The translations under genes were made by a program, and so were the position numbers. From JARYGU01 sp033795365 (GTDB lineage: Bacteria; Pseudomonadota; Alphaproteobacteria; Rhizobiales; Rhizobiaceae): DNA of 64,000 nt. Below are positions 9,634 through 20,610 of this stretch, piece by piece (position 1 is the first letter of the stretch; the number at the start of each line of letters is the position of its first letter). The stretch covers positions 1 through 64,000 of the forward strand of contig JARYGU010000018.1 of assembly GCA_033795365.1 (NCBI GenBank). Reading direction: 5' to 3'. The notes under the pieces were generated by a model that searched no databases, had not been told where the DNA came from, and worked only from the letters and a program-made list of their open reading frames with translations.

Positions 9634-9697
9634 TTTTTTTGCAACTCCAGCAAAACCGTCGCGCGCCGTTGCTGGAACTGCCTGGGAGGATCACATC

Positions 9698-10921
9698 ATG
9701 GCGAACTTCGTCATCGTCGGCGCCGGCGAATGCGGCGCGCGCGCAGCCTTCGCGCTGCGTGAAAAGGGGTTCGACGGCACGATCACCCTAATCGGGGGTG
9801 AGAGCCATCTGCCTTACGAGCGCCCGCCGCTCTCCAAGGAGGCGCTGGTCGCTGGTGCCGGCCCAAAGCTGGTGGCAGATGCCGAGCGCTACGCCGAAGC
9901 ACATATAGATGTGCTGACAGGCAAAAACGTTTCCGAAATCGACCGAGCCGGAAAGCGCGTCATGCTCAGTGACGGCACGGCTGTTCACTACGACAAGCTC
10001 CTGCTTGCCACCGGTGCCCGCCCCCGCACCCTGCCAGGCACGACTTATGGCGACCGCATTGCCGCTTTGCGCAGCCATGACGACGCCATCCGCATTCGCG
10101 CGCATCTGGTCGAGGGCAGCCATATCGCCATTCTCGGCGGAGGCTTCATCGGCCTGGAGCTGGCGGCCAGCGCCAGAAAACTCGGCGCCACGGTCACGCT
10201 CGTCGAGGGCCTGCCGCGTGTGCTGTCGCGTGGCGTACCGGCGGAAATTGCCGAGATCGTTGCGCAGCGGCATGCCGCAGAAGGCGTAGAGATCCTATGC
10301 GGAGCAAAGGTCGCGGGCGTCGAGGAACGACCGGGCGAGGTGCGCATCACACTCGAAGACGGCCGCATCGTTGCAGCAAGCCTGCTGATCGTCGGTATCG
10401 GCGCGGTACCCAACACGGAATTGGCGCAAGCGGCGGGCCTTGCGACGGAAAACGGCATCGCTGTCGATGGCCTGCTGCGCACCTCCGAGCCAGATATTTT
10501 TGCCGCCGGCGACTGCACCTCATATCCGCTGCCGCTCTATGGCGACCGCCCCATCCGTCTCGAATCCTGGCGCAATGCGCAGGAACAGGGTCAACTCGCT
10601 GCGGCGAACATGCTGGGCGGGAGCGAAGCCCATTCAGCCGTGCCGTGGTTCTGGTCGGATCAGTACGAAATGACGTTGCAGATCGCCGGGCTCGCCGACG
10701 GTGCGGTAACCACGGTCAGGCGTGAGGTGGGCGATGGAGCTTTTATCCTTTTCCACCTTGATGCTGAAGGCCGGCTGATCGCTGCGAGCGGTATCGGACC
10801 AGGCAATTCGGTCGCCCGCGACATCCGGCTCGCCGAAATGCTGATCGCCGCCCGCATCCATCCCGATCCGGCTCAGCTTGCCTCGCCGGAAACCAAATTG
10901 AAAAAGCTGCTCGCCGCCTGA
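9698..10921 (+). CDS. mocF: MocF-like NAD(P)H-dependent ferredoxin reductase
   Basis: A 407-aa FAD-dependent pyridine nucleotide-disulphide oxidoreductase of the ferredoxin-reductase type. The N-terminal FAD motif FVIVGAGECGARAAFALR is followed by the NAD(P)H-binding ILGGGFIGLELAAS (about residue 146) and FAAGDC near residue 270, then a C-terminal reductase domain. ATG at 9698 is chosen because GGGAGGA precedes it; upstream in-frame residues do not match the family. It reduces the MocE-like ferredoxin and completes a three-component monooxygenase. It might also serve the second ferredoxin at 16.1 kb, which has no reductase of its own in the window. Confidence 0.86.
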   Translation: MANFVIVGAGECGARAAFALREKGFDGTITLIGGESHLPYERPPLSKEALVAGAGPKLVADAERYAEAHIDVLTGKNVSEIDRAGKRVMLSDGTAVHYDKLLLATGARPRTLPGTTYGDRIAALRSHDDAIRIRAHLVEGSHIAILGGGFIGLELAASARKLGATVTLVEGLPRVLSRGVPAEIAEIVAQRHAAEGVEILCGAKVAGVEERPGEVRITLEDGRIVAASLLIVGIGAVPNTELAQAAGLATENGIAVDGLLRTSEPDIFAAGDCTSYPLPLYGDRPIRLESWRNAQEQGQLAAANMLGGSEAHSAVPWFWSDQYEMTLQIAGLADGAVTTVRREVGDGAFILFHLDAEGRLIAASGIGPGNSVARDIRLAEMLIAARIHPDPAQLASPETKLKKLLAA

Positions 10922-10944
10922 ACGGCGTATCCAGGGAGATAATC

Positions 10945-11742
10945 GTGAAAACCAAGAGACCGACAGTCGCCGATATTAGGGCGATGAAGGGCAAGCGCCA
11001 GCTTACAATGTTGCGCGTCGTGACGCTGGAAGAAGCCGCCGCCGCCGAGCAGGCGGGCATCGACCTCGTTTCCGTGCCGCCAGAGCTGCTCGGCCCTGAA
11101 TTTAGGGAAGCGGCCCCAACTGTGTTTGCAATCTCCGGCCTGGACTATGGCGTCTATGTCACCGAAGAAGACAACCTTCGTGGCGCATTCAAAATCCTGC
11201 GCTCGGGTGGCGATGCCGTCTACTGCGTAGCGGGCATCTCGACCATTCGGCGCATGTGCGAAGAGGACATTCCTGTATGCGGCCACGTCGGTCTCATTCC
11301 GTCCAAGGCAACTTGGACAGGAGGTTTCCGAGCGGTTGGCAAGACGGCGGAGAGTGCGCTGGAAATATGGCGGCGGGTCAAGGCGCTGGACGAGGTTGGA
11401 GCCTTTGCGGCCGAAATCGAGGTCGTGCCGGGCGAAGTCGCCGCGGCGATCAGCGCGAAGACGTCACTTGTCATGCTCTCGATGGGCGCCGGCACCGGGT
11501 GTGACGCGCAATACCTGTTTGCGGACGATGTGCTCGGCCAGAACCGCGGCCACGTTCCGCGTCATTCCAAGGTCTACCGTAACTTCGCCGCCGAATTCGA
11601 CCGGCTGCAGCAGGAGCGGGTTTCCGCCTTCCAGGAATATGCGGCCGACGTGCGTTCCGGCGCCTATCCGGCGGAAAAGCACACTCTCGGCATCGAGGCT
11701 GAACAACTGGATGCCTTTCTGAAAACGTTGAATGGGCAATGA
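10945..11742 (+). CDS. Divergent PanB-family protein (ketopantoate hydroxymethyltransferase-like)
   Basis: A 265-aa TIM-barrel protein of the PanB family; normal PanB moves a hydroxymethyl group from methylene-tetrahydrofolate to ketoisovalerate. VPVCGHVGLIPSKAT and the catalytic-region IEVVPGEVAAAI are kept, as is GHVPRHSKVYRNF near the end. The Mg-binding GDSLG loop is replaced by VSVPPELLG and the second Asp region is also changed. Position between a demethylating oxygenase and purU-folD suggests a role in C1 transfer rather than pantothenate synthesis. GTG start after CAGGGAGAT. Family fairly certain; function inferred. Confidence 0.7.
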   Translation: MKTKRPTVADIRAMKGKRQLTMLRVVTLEEAAAAEQAGIDLVSVPPELLGPEFREAAPTVFAISGLDYGVYVTEEDNLRGAFKILRSGGDAVYCVAGISTIRRMCEEDIPVCGHVGLIPSKATWTGGFRAVGKTAESALEIWRRVKALDEVGAFAAEIEVVPGEVAAAISAKTSLVMLSMGAGTGCDAQYLFADDVLGQNRGHVPRHSKVYRNFAAEFDRLQQERVSAFQEYAADVRSGAYPAEKHTLGIEAEQLDAFLKTLNGQ

Positions 11743-11792
11743 CGCGATTCGGGCTAACGACCCGATCCCGACAACGGAGAGACTTGAGAGCT

Positions 11793-12677
11793 ATGAAATC
11801 CTACGTGGTCACCATCACATGCAAATCGACGCGAGGCATCGTTGCGGCCGTGACGGGCTACCTCGCTGGACTTGGTTGCAACATCATCGATAGTTCCCAG
11901 TTCGACGATTTGGGGACCGGCCTCTTCTTCATGCGTCTGACGTTCATCTCGGAGGATGGTGCCGATCAAGCTGTGATGGAGAAAGGCTTCGGCCCGATCG
12001 CCGAGAAGTTCGGCATGACCTGGCAGGTGCATGACAGCGCCCATCGCATGAAGGTGCTGCTGATGGTCTCGCGCTTCGGCCATTGCCTCAACGACCTGCT
12101 CTACCGCTGGAAGATCGGCGCGCTGCCGATCGACATCGTCGGCGTGGTCTCCAACCACTTCGATTACCAGAAGGTCATCGTCAACCACGACATCCCCTTC
12201 CACCACATCAAGGTGACGAAGGAGAACAAGCCGCAGGCCGAAGCCCGGTTGATGGAAGTGGTCGAACAGTCCGGTGCCGAACTCATCGTGCTCGCCCGCT
12301 ACATGCAGGTTCTGTCCGATGCGGTCTGCAAGAAGATGTCGGGCCGGATCATCAACATCCACCACTCGTTCCTGCCGTCGTTCAAGGGCGCCAACCCCTA
12401 CAAGCAGGCCTTCGAGCGCGGCGTGAAGCTGATCGGGGCGACCGCGCACTACGTTACCGAAGATCTCGACGAAGGTCCGATCATCGAGCAGGACGTGGCG
12501 CGCATCACCCATGCGCAGTCGGCGGAGGATTATGTGTCGATCGGCCGTGACGTGGAGAGCCAGGTTCTGGCGCGCGCGGTGCACGCCCATATCCACCACC
12601 GCGTCTTCATGAACGGCAACAAGACCATCGTCTTCCCGCCGAGCCCCGGTTCCTATGCTTCCGAGCGCATGGGTTGA
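11793..12677 (+). CDS. purU: Formyltetrahydrofolate deformylase
   Basis: A 294-aa enzyme that hydrolyses 10-formyl-THF to formate and THF in the cytosol. An N-terminal ACT regulatory domain (about residues 1-80, beginning MKSYVVTITCKSTRGIV) precedes the formyltransferase domain, with INIHHSFLPSFKGANPY near residue 188 and EDLDEGPIIEQD further on. Length matches rhizobial PurU. ATG at 11793 is chosen over an upstream ATG because the protein then starts exactly at the ACT domain. In rhizobia purU and folD accompany demethylation pathways, where they dispose of formaldehyde-derived C1 units and regenerate THF. Confidence 0.92.
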   Translation: MKSYVVTITCKSTRGIVAAVTGYLAGLGCNIIDSSQFDDLGTGLFFMRLTFISEDGADQAVMEKGFGPIAEKFGMTWQVHDSAHRMKVLLMVSRFGHCLNDLLYRWKIGALPIDIVGVVSNHFDYQKVIVNHDIPFHHIKVTKENKPQAEARLMEVVEQSGAELIVLARYMQVLSDAVCKKMSGRIINIHHSFLPSFKGANPYKQAFERGVKLIGATAHYVTEDLDEGPIIEQDVARITHAQSAEDYVSIGRDVESQVLARAVHAHIHHRVFMNGNKTIVFPPSPGSYASERMG

Positions 12678-12680
12678 GCC

Positions 12681-13580
12681 GTGGCGACGATTATCGATGG
12701 GAAGCAGGTTGCTGCTAACGTGATCGGCACGGTGAAAGCCGCGACCGCCGCGCTCGAAAAGGACGCCGGCCTGAAACCAGGGCTGGCCGTCGTCATCGTC
12801 GGCGAGGATCCGGCAAGCCACGCCTATGTTTCAGCGAAAAGCCGCATGGCTAAGGAATGCGGCTTCAACTCGATCCAGCACACACTGCCCGACGCGACGA
12901 CGCAAGAAGAGCTTGGGGCTCTCGTCGCGGCGCTAAATGCCGACGAGAGCATCCACGGCATCCTCGTGCAATTGCCCTTGCCGAAGCATCTCAAATCCGA
13001 GCCGATCATCCAGTCGATCCGCCCGGAGAAGGACGTCGACGGCCTGCATGTCGTCAATGCCGGCAAGGTCGCGACAGGCGATCCCGACGGCGGTCTCGTC
13101 TCCTGCACACCGGCCGGTGCCATGGTCTTCGTGCGCCGCGCCCATGGCGAGGACCTGTCCGGCCTCAACGCCGTGGTCATCGGCCGTTCGAACCTCTTCG
13201 GCAAGCCGATGTCGGCGTTGCTGCTCGCCGCCAACGCGACTGTCACTGTCGCCCATTCCCGAACGAAGGATCTCGCCTCTGTCTGCCGCAACGCCGACAT
13301 CCTCATCGCCGCCGTCGGCCGCCCGGAAATGGTGAAGGCGGATTGGGTGAAGCCCGGCGCCACCGTCATCGACGTCGGCATCAACCGCATCATCGCGCCG
13401 GAAAAGGGCGAGGGCAAGTCCAGGCTCGTCGGCGACGTCGCGTTCGAGGAATGCGCGAAGGTGGCCGCCGTCATCACCCCGGTCCCAGGCGGCGTCGGCC
13501 CGATGACCATCGCCATGCTGATGGCTAACACAGTGATCGCCGCCTATCGCGACGCTGGCAGGACTCAGCCGAAGTTCTGA
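12681..13580 (+). CDS. folD: Methylene-THF dehydrogenase/cyclohydrolase
   Basis: A 299-aa bifunctional enzyme converting 5,10-methylene-THF to 10-formyl-THF. Visible are the catalytic Tyr/Lys stretch [14 protein letters not shown] (about residues 50-63), QLPLPKHL, the NADP-binding [13 protein letters not shown] and PGGVGPMT near the C-terminus. GTG start three bases after the purU stop, so the two are translationally linked. With PurU it forms a route from formaldehyde-loaded THF to formate. A housekeeping folD may exist elsewhere; this copy belongs to the catabolic operon and is its last gene before the terminator at 13750. Confidence 0.93.
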   Translation: MATIIDGKQVAANVIGTVKAATAALEKDAGLKPGLAVVIVGEDPASHAYVSAKSRMAKECGFNSIQHTLPDATTQEELGALVAALNADESIHGILVQLPLPKHLKSEPIIQSIRPEKDVDGLHVVNAGKVATGDPDGGLVSCTPAGAMVFVRRAHGEDLSGLNAVVIGRSNLFGKPMSALLLAANATVTVAHSRTKDLASVCRNADILIAAVGRPEMVKADWVKPGATVIDVGINRIIAPEKGEGKSRLVGDVAFEECAKVAAVITPVPGGVGPMTIAMLMANTVIAAYRDAGRTQPKF

Positions 13581-13749
13581 ATCTTGTCAGAGCTGACGCC
13601 CAGTTTGACGCGTGCTTGTTGCACATGTCTCCTTCAACGATCTCTTCGACCTCGCGGCGGATTGGAGCGAAATTCGACCAGTTTGTCCTGCAACAAGACG
13701 CTATGTGTATTCGTCCGACGAACGTATCGTTTTGATGAAGCCGAAGCAA

Positions 13750-13778
13750 AAGAGAGGTGGCCGGGAGCCACCTCTCTT
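13750..13778. terminator. Bidirectional terminator between convergent operons
   Basis: A perfect 12-bp stem (AAGAGAGGTGGC with GCCACCTCTCTT) around a 5-nt loop, midway between the end of folD and the end of the formaldehyde dehydrogenase gene. T- and A-containing flanks suit use from both sides. The remaining 13581-13873 shows no gene. Confidence 0.8.
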
Positions 13779-13873
13779 CGTCTGACCGCGACCGAGGAGA
13801 ATTGGCGCGGCAGATTGTTACTTGCGTGGCTCCTAGCGCAGGGCGTGCCGCCTTCGGCGTGGAGCGTCTCCGC

Positions 13874-15842
<1,969 letters not shown>

Positions 15843-15843
<1 letters not shown>

Positions 15844-16043
15844 CACAAAGCCCCTGCATTGCTCGCGAGCGCCATGCCATCGACCATCAGGTCGACCAGT
15901 TCGAGATCGCTCGAAAATCCATTGGTGTTTGCAGGCCCGGCTAAGCATGCGAGTTCGGCGCTGGGTAACACCGCGATCGTTTTGACCGACGCGTGACCTG
16001 ACGGAAGGCCGGCCAGAGCGCCCGTCGAGCACATGAATTTCAT
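15843..16043 (-). CDS. Small protein of unknown function, 66 aa, coupled to the isomerase gene
   Basis: Begins MKFMCSTGALAGLPSGH and ends MALASNAGAL. GGGAGA precedes the ATG and third codon positions are GC-rich as in neighbouring genes, which supports translation. Its stop overlaps the isomerase start as TGATG. No domain is recognised. It could be the remaining N-terminus of a longer ancestral protein or a genuine small partner of the isomerase. Confidence 0.5.
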
Positions 16044-16112
16044 AGCATTCTCCCGATGGGTGGCGGCTCACCGGCATTCCGCGACCGATGAGCCTGATCG
16101 ATCAAGCGCAAG

Positions 16113-16424
16113 CTAGCCGAGAGCCACCCTCACCTCTCCGTCAATCACCTCGGCCGGATAGGTCTTCAGGTTCTCGCAGGCGGGAAGACGTAGCGCCTCG
16201 CCGGTGCGATAGTCGAAGGCGCCGGAATGCTTGGGACATTCCACCTCGAAATCCAGCACCAGCCCGTCGGCGAGGTGGATCGCCTCATGGGTGCACAGGC
16301 CTGCTGTGCAGTAGACGCCGTCATCTGGGCCGCGGTAAATTGCATAGGTGCGACCGCCATGGTCGAAGCGGATAGCGCCTTCTTGTTCGATGTCCTCGAA
16401 TCTACCAACAGAAACCCAGGTCAT
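16113..16424 (-). CDS. Second MocE-like Rieske [2Fe-2S] ferredoxin
   Basis: A 103-aa Rieske ferredoxin. Cluster ligands lie in CTHEAIHLADG and CPKHSGAF. It is clearly similar to the protein at 9.3-9.6 kb, sharing the acidic N-terminus and the TYPAEV/TYPVKV end. The start overlaps the stop of the upstream oxygenase gene by 4 bp (ATGA), so it is very probably that enzyme's electron donor. No reductase follows, so the MocF-like protein of the other operon may be shared. Confidence 0.87.
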   Translation of the reverse strand: MTWVSVGRFEDIEQEGAIRFDHGGRTYAIYRGPDDGVYCTAGLCTHEAIHLADGLVLDFEVECPKHSGAFDYRTGEALRLPACENLKTYPAEVIDGEVRVALG

Positions 16425-17455
16425 TCAGCGGCTCCCTGGGCTTGAGTGCGTGCCTTTTGGGCTGCGAGCTTTTCCTTGCGTTTGCGATAGCGTTCCTGCA
16501 TGCGGGCCTCTCCCTCGGCGGAGCCGTCGTGCCAGGTGCCGAACCACTTATCGAGCGGGATCAGGGCATCGCCGTAGTTCACCTCGAAATACTTATGGTG
16601 CAGGTAATGCGCATAGGCGTGGCTATCGACCAGCTTGTCCTCACCAACCTCCACCTTGTCGAAGCCAACATGGCCGGGGATTGCTCCGAAGCCCGCGTAG
16701 TGGAGCTGGTACAGCATCAGGATCGGGTTGGACGGCAGGATCAGATGATAGAGGGCCGTGCCGAGGTAAAGGAAATGCTCGACCGGATGCATCGACAGCG
16801 ACGACCAGGGCGACGGGTTCACCGAATTGTGGTGGACCGAGTGTACCCACTTGTAGAGGAACGGCACGTGGATGAGCCGGTGGATGCAGAAGAAGTGGAA
16901 CTCATGGATGATAGGCACGACCAGCGCGACGAGGGCCAGCGTCCAAGGGTTTTCGGTAAAGCTCAGCCACGGCGCGTAACCATTGGCATAGGCCCATAGC
17001 ATGCCCACCTCGATCGCCGTCCAGATGGTCACGCCCGACAGGAAGGTGCGCAACATGTTGTCGATGTTCTGCCGGTCGAACCAAAAGACATTGTTCTTCT
17101 GGTCGGCGGGGAACTTGCCGTTGTATTTGAAGCGGTTTTCCTGCCGCTTCAGCACGTAGAGGTGAAGCTCGAACGCACCGTAGAAAAGAAAGACGCACAC
17201 CGCATTCACTGCATAGAGCCAGAGCACCCAGCCGATGTTCAGCGTCTGCATCGCCTCGACCGACGGAACGACCCAGGCCCAGTATGCGACGGCGGATGCT
17301 GCGAAGATGGCATTCCAGGGGAAGAAATAGTGCGGCAGCCACTTGGCGATTGCCAAAAACTTCGGCGGAAAGACGAACAGCGGCGCGGTCTCCACCGGCG
17401 TGTTCGGCGCCCAGTCGCCGCGCTTGTTGCGCGTCCCGTATTTCAGATCGTCCAT
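16421..17455 (-). CDS. Sterol desaturase/fatty acid hydroxylase superfamily oxygenase
   Basis: A 344-aa membrane diiron oxygenase. After several hydrophobic segments come the histidine clusters HEFHFFCIHRLIH (about residues 184-196), HSVHH (about 205) and HYLHH (about 284), and a lysine/arginine-rich tail. This superfamily (FA_hydroxylase) is not homologous to the MocD-type enzyme, yet it is also paired with a MocE-like ferredoxin. It heads the leftward operon ferredoxin-small ORF-isomerase-formaldehyde dehydrogenase; an operator-like site lies 145 bp upstream. A second O- or N-demethylase, or ring hydroxylase, of the same pathway is the most natural reading; lipid modification is an alternative. 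Confidence 0.78.
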   Translation of the reverse strand: MDDLKYGTRNKRGDWAPNTPVETAPLFVFPPKFLAIAKWLPHYFFPWNAIFAASAVAYWAWVVPSVEAMQTLNIGWVLWLYAVNAVCVFLFYGAFELHLYVLKRQENRFKYNGKFPADQKNNVFWFDRQNIDNMLRTFLSGVTIWTAIEVGMLWAYANGYAPWLSFTENPWTLALVALVVPIIHEFHFFCIHRLIHVPFLYKWVHSVHHNSVNPSPWSSLSMHPVEHFLYLGTALYHLILPSNPILMLYQLHYAGFGAIPGHVGFDKVEVGEDKLVDSHAYAHYLHHKYFEVNYGDALIPLDKWFGTWHDGSAEGEARMQERYRKRKEKLAAQKARTQAQGAAE

Positions 17456-17599
17456 TGCGCTCTCCTTCGAGTTGTCGCCCGCACAATATGTGAAAGGGAG
17501 AGCGCGTGATGCGCGTTACCCGTACGCTCGTCTTCAAACGTCGGCTCTCCTCCTGACCTAAAAAATATCAGTAGCGAGATGAAACGGCGACGGCTTCCT

Positions 17600-17615
17600 T
17601 GATCAAATCTCATCA
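17600..17615. promoter_or_regulatory. LacI-type operator site 3
   Basis: TGATCAAATCTCATCA, one mismatch to the regulon consensus TGATCAAATCTGATCA, upstream of the second oxygenase operon. Confidence 0.65.
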
Positions 17616-17763
17616 ACTGATCAGTCCTCGCGGGCGATATTCGTAATCCTTGGTAGGGAGCCCACAAACGCGTGTTTAGCAATGAGCCGACGGCGGTAGA
17701 CCAAGCGCAACGTGCGCTGCCCGCAATTGAATCAGCCAACCAAATGCTCCGGCAAGATCGACC

Positions 17764-19180
17764 GATAGCGTCCGTCAAGATGGTGTAATTTCGGGTGTGG
17801 AACCGGGCCGTCATGATCAGGCGGCTCTGGGTGTAATTTGAAGTGTGGTTTCCTCCTCGATTGTCGGTGGATTTAGCTCGGCCATCGCTTCGACCTGCAT
17901 GTATCGGCTGAGGAGCTGCCATTCGTCGTTGGCTTCGAGCAGGACGGCGCCGATGAGGCGAACGATGCTGTCCTCGTTGGGGAAGATGCCGACGACATCG
18001 GCGCGGCGCTTCACTTCCTTGTTCAGCCGCTCCATCGGATTGGTGCTGTGGAGCTTGGTGCGGTGCTGAGCGGGAAACGCCATGTAGGCCAGCACATCGG
18101 CCTCGGCATTGTCCATGAAGGCTCCCAGCTTCGGCCATCTGGTCCGGAGCTGGTCGGCGACATGCCGCCAGGTCTGCATGGCATTGTCGTGGTCGGGCTG
18201 GATGAAGGCTTGCCGGATCGCGGCGGCAACCATGGTGTGCTGGCCCTTGGGAACATAGGCCAGCGCGTTGCGCATCGCATGACCCGGCACCTCTGCCACG
18301 TCGCGCTGAGGATGCGGGTGATGGCGGCCTTCAGCCCTTCATGAGCATCCGAGATCACCAGCTTGACGCCGGTGAGACCCCGGCGCACCAGATCGCGCAG
18401 GAAGCTCGTCCAGAACGGCTCGGCTTCCGATGGGCCGATGTGCAGGCCGACGATCTCCCTTTTCCCGCCGGTGTTGACGGCCACCGCGATTATCGCCGCC
18501 ACCGATACAATGCGCCCGCCCTCGCGCACCTTCAGATAGGTGGCATCAAGCCATAGATATGGCCAGTCACCGGAAAGGGGGCGCTTGAGGAAGGCGTTCA
18601 CCCGCTCGTCGATATCCTTGCACAGCTTGGAGACGGAGGATTTGGAGATGCCCGTCATGCCCATAGCCTGCACCAACTCATCGACCTTGCGTGTCGAGAC
18701 GCCGTTGATCCACGCCTCCTGAATGACGGCGACCAGCGCCTTCTCCACCATCTTCCTCGGCTCCAGAAAGCCGGGAAAGCAGGCTCCCTGCCGCATCTTC
18801 GGTATCTTCAGGTTCAGCGTGCCGAGCCGCGTGTCGAGCGAGCGGTCACGGTAACCGTTGCGCCATGTCTGGCGGCCGTCGCCACGCTCATAGCGGCCAG
18901 CGCCGATCAGGCCGTCAACATCGGCCTCCATGATCAGTTGCAGCACGCTTCCAGCAATCGTCCGCAGGAAATCGCTGTCGCCGCTCTTCGCGGCAAGCTC
19001 GCAAAGAGCTAATCTGTCGTCGGTCATCGGGGTTCCTTTCGGCTGGTTGAAGTCTTGCAACTCCATCTTCTCCGACAGGCCCGGTGCCCACCTTGCGCTC
19101 AACGAATACGGCAGCTCATTCTCCACCGCCGTTTCCACCTCAATGCGCCTCCGAAATTACACCATCTGCGCGGACGCTAC
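17764..19180. mobile_element. IS256-family insertion sequence with 8-bp target duplication
   Basis: The ends are imperfect inverted repeats of about 31 bp, including GATGGTGTAATTTCGG in both, at 17764-17794 and 19150-19180. The 8-bp sequence GATCGACC stands directly outside each end (17756-17763 and 19181-19188), a target duplication of the length made by IS256 elements. The element is 1417 bp and fills the space between the oxygenase operon and the second binding-protein gene. Confidence 0.88.
17817..19027 (-). pseudogene. IS256-family transposase, frameshifted
   Basis: A mutator-type DDE transposase beginning MTDDRLALCELAAKSGDSDF. The first frame runs through WLDATYLKVREGGRIVS and VKLVISDAHEGLKAAI to ATWQRCRV near 18293; the family-typical continuation MRNALAYVPKGQHTM is then found in another frame, ending at 17817 with ITPRAA. 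About one base is missing relative to a normal gene at the junction. The element is therefore probably inactive unless the shift is programmed or a sequencing error. Confidence 0.85.
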
Positions 19181-19318
19181 CGATCGACCCGTCGATCCGA
19201 ACCTCGGAACAGGTTGCGTACAATCTCCCACAACACCGGATTTGATATGAGTTGGTCGCGACTGCAACATATAGCTGCATCCGCGACCACGTTGTCGAAC
19301 CTCTCTCAGAAGAGCTTA

Positions 19319-20248
19319 TCAGTTGCGATGTTCAAAATCGGCGATGTTCTCCGGAGTTACCAATTCGAATGGAATCCAAACTTCCTTCTCCAACGGCTCC
19401 CCCTTAATCGCCTTTAACGCGGTATCGATAGCGCCCCTACCTTGCCCTTTGGCGTCCTGGAACACGGTAACCCTGAGGTCACCCGCTTTCATCGCGTTCA
19501 AGGCGTCGGGCGTGGCATCGATGCCAGCGACAACAATATCGCCAATTGAGATGCCGGAATTTTTTAGCGCTGCAATTGCGCCTAGTGCCATTTCATCGTT
19601 GTTGGCAACAACGGCGTTAAATTCGATTCCTGCGGTTATCCAGTTGGAGACAAGGTCCGCACCATCGACCCTGCTCCAGTTCCCAACTTGTTCCTCAACG
19701 ACTTTCAATCCCTTGCAATCATCCGTCTTCAAGACGTCATGGACGTCTTGGGTTCTTTGACGTGCGGCCTGGCTAGTGAGGTCACCTACCATAACAACCA
19801 AGTTTCCCTTTCCTCCAAGTATTCGACAGACTTCCTTCGTCTGAAGTGTGCCAGATTCCACCTCATCTGAGCCAACGAAGGCTTGATTCTTCCCCATTGA
19901 TGAAAGATCGGACGGCCGAATGTTCACATAGATCAGCGGAATACCGGCTTCCTCGGCGACCTTGCTCATCGCGACTGTACCATCAGAATCCACAGGATCC
20001 ACAATGATTGCCGACACGCCGCCCGATGCAAAGTTGCGCACTGAATCCAACTGCTTGTTCACGTCCGCTGCGGCATCTTCCACCTGGAGTTCGACGCCGA
20101 GTGTTTTGGCATAATCCTGCATGCCATTGACAATCAAAGATTGAAAATTGTTCTGCAACTGCCCCATGGAGACGCCGATCCGTTCGGCTGCGCCAGCTTG
20201 TGTAGACATGATAAGTGAAAGTGTGCTGATCGCTATCAGATGTCGCAT
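19319..20248 (-). CDS. Periplasmic sugar/cyclitol-binding protein 2 (RbsB-like)
   Basis: A 309-aa type I binding protein with a signal peptide (MRHLIAISTLSLIMSTQAGA) before AERIGVSMGQLQNN. It matches the protein at 7.0-8.0 kb in length and in blocks such as GTLQTKEVC, ANNDEMA, VTVFQDA and the C-terminal IPFELVTP, so the two are paralogues that may bind related ligands. ATG at 20248 is chosen because GGGAGGAGCG precedes it. It is divergent from the second LacI gene. Confidence 0.87.
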   Translation of the reverse strand: MRHLIAISTLSLIMSTQAGAAERIGVSMGQLQNNFQSLIVNGMQDYAKTLGVELQVEDAAADVNKQLDSVRNFASGGVSAIIVDPVDSDGTVAMSKVAEEAGIPLIYVNIRPSDLSSMGKNQAFVGSDEVESGTLQTKEVCRILGGKGNLVVMVGDLTSQAARQRTQDVHDVLKTDDCKGLKVVEEQVGNWSRVDGADLVSNWITAGIEFNAVVANNDEMALGAIAALKNSGISIGDIVVAGIDATPDALNAMKAGDLRVTVFQDAKGQGRGAIDTALKAIKGEPLEKEVWIPFELVTPENIADFEHRN

Positions 20249-20542
20249 TTTCGCTCCTCCCAGAATTCGTACCGCCGAAATGGCCACCCCAAAACTTAGC
20301 GACGAATGCCGAGAAAGTCGGTGTAAATAATGATCATAATTCCTCACTCGAGCGTTGTGGGCTAAGTACAGGACGACAACTTCGCTGAGCTACACATATG
20401 TAGCGCTTACAAAGCTTGAAGGGCGGATTGTCCGTGGCCGCAACGTGCAAATCGCGGTGCAATCGAACCACCCGCATGAATGCAACGATCCAACGTCGCT
20501 GGTCAAAGCCGATGCTCTTGGCGAATCTAAAACTCGAACGAT

Positions 20543-20558
20543 TGATCAAATGTCTTCA
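20543..20558. promoter_or_regulatory. LacI-type operator site 4
   Basis: TGATCAAATGTCTTCA, 13 of 16 matches to the consensus and 14 of 16 to site 3; it lies 53 bp upstream of the start of the second LacI gene, suggesting autoregulation. The weakest of the four sites. Confidence 0.5.
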
Positions 20559-20610
20559 TGGTTCTTTTCGACCCTGCTATGATCTCGGGCTGGGCAGGGG
20601 AGTAGCATCT

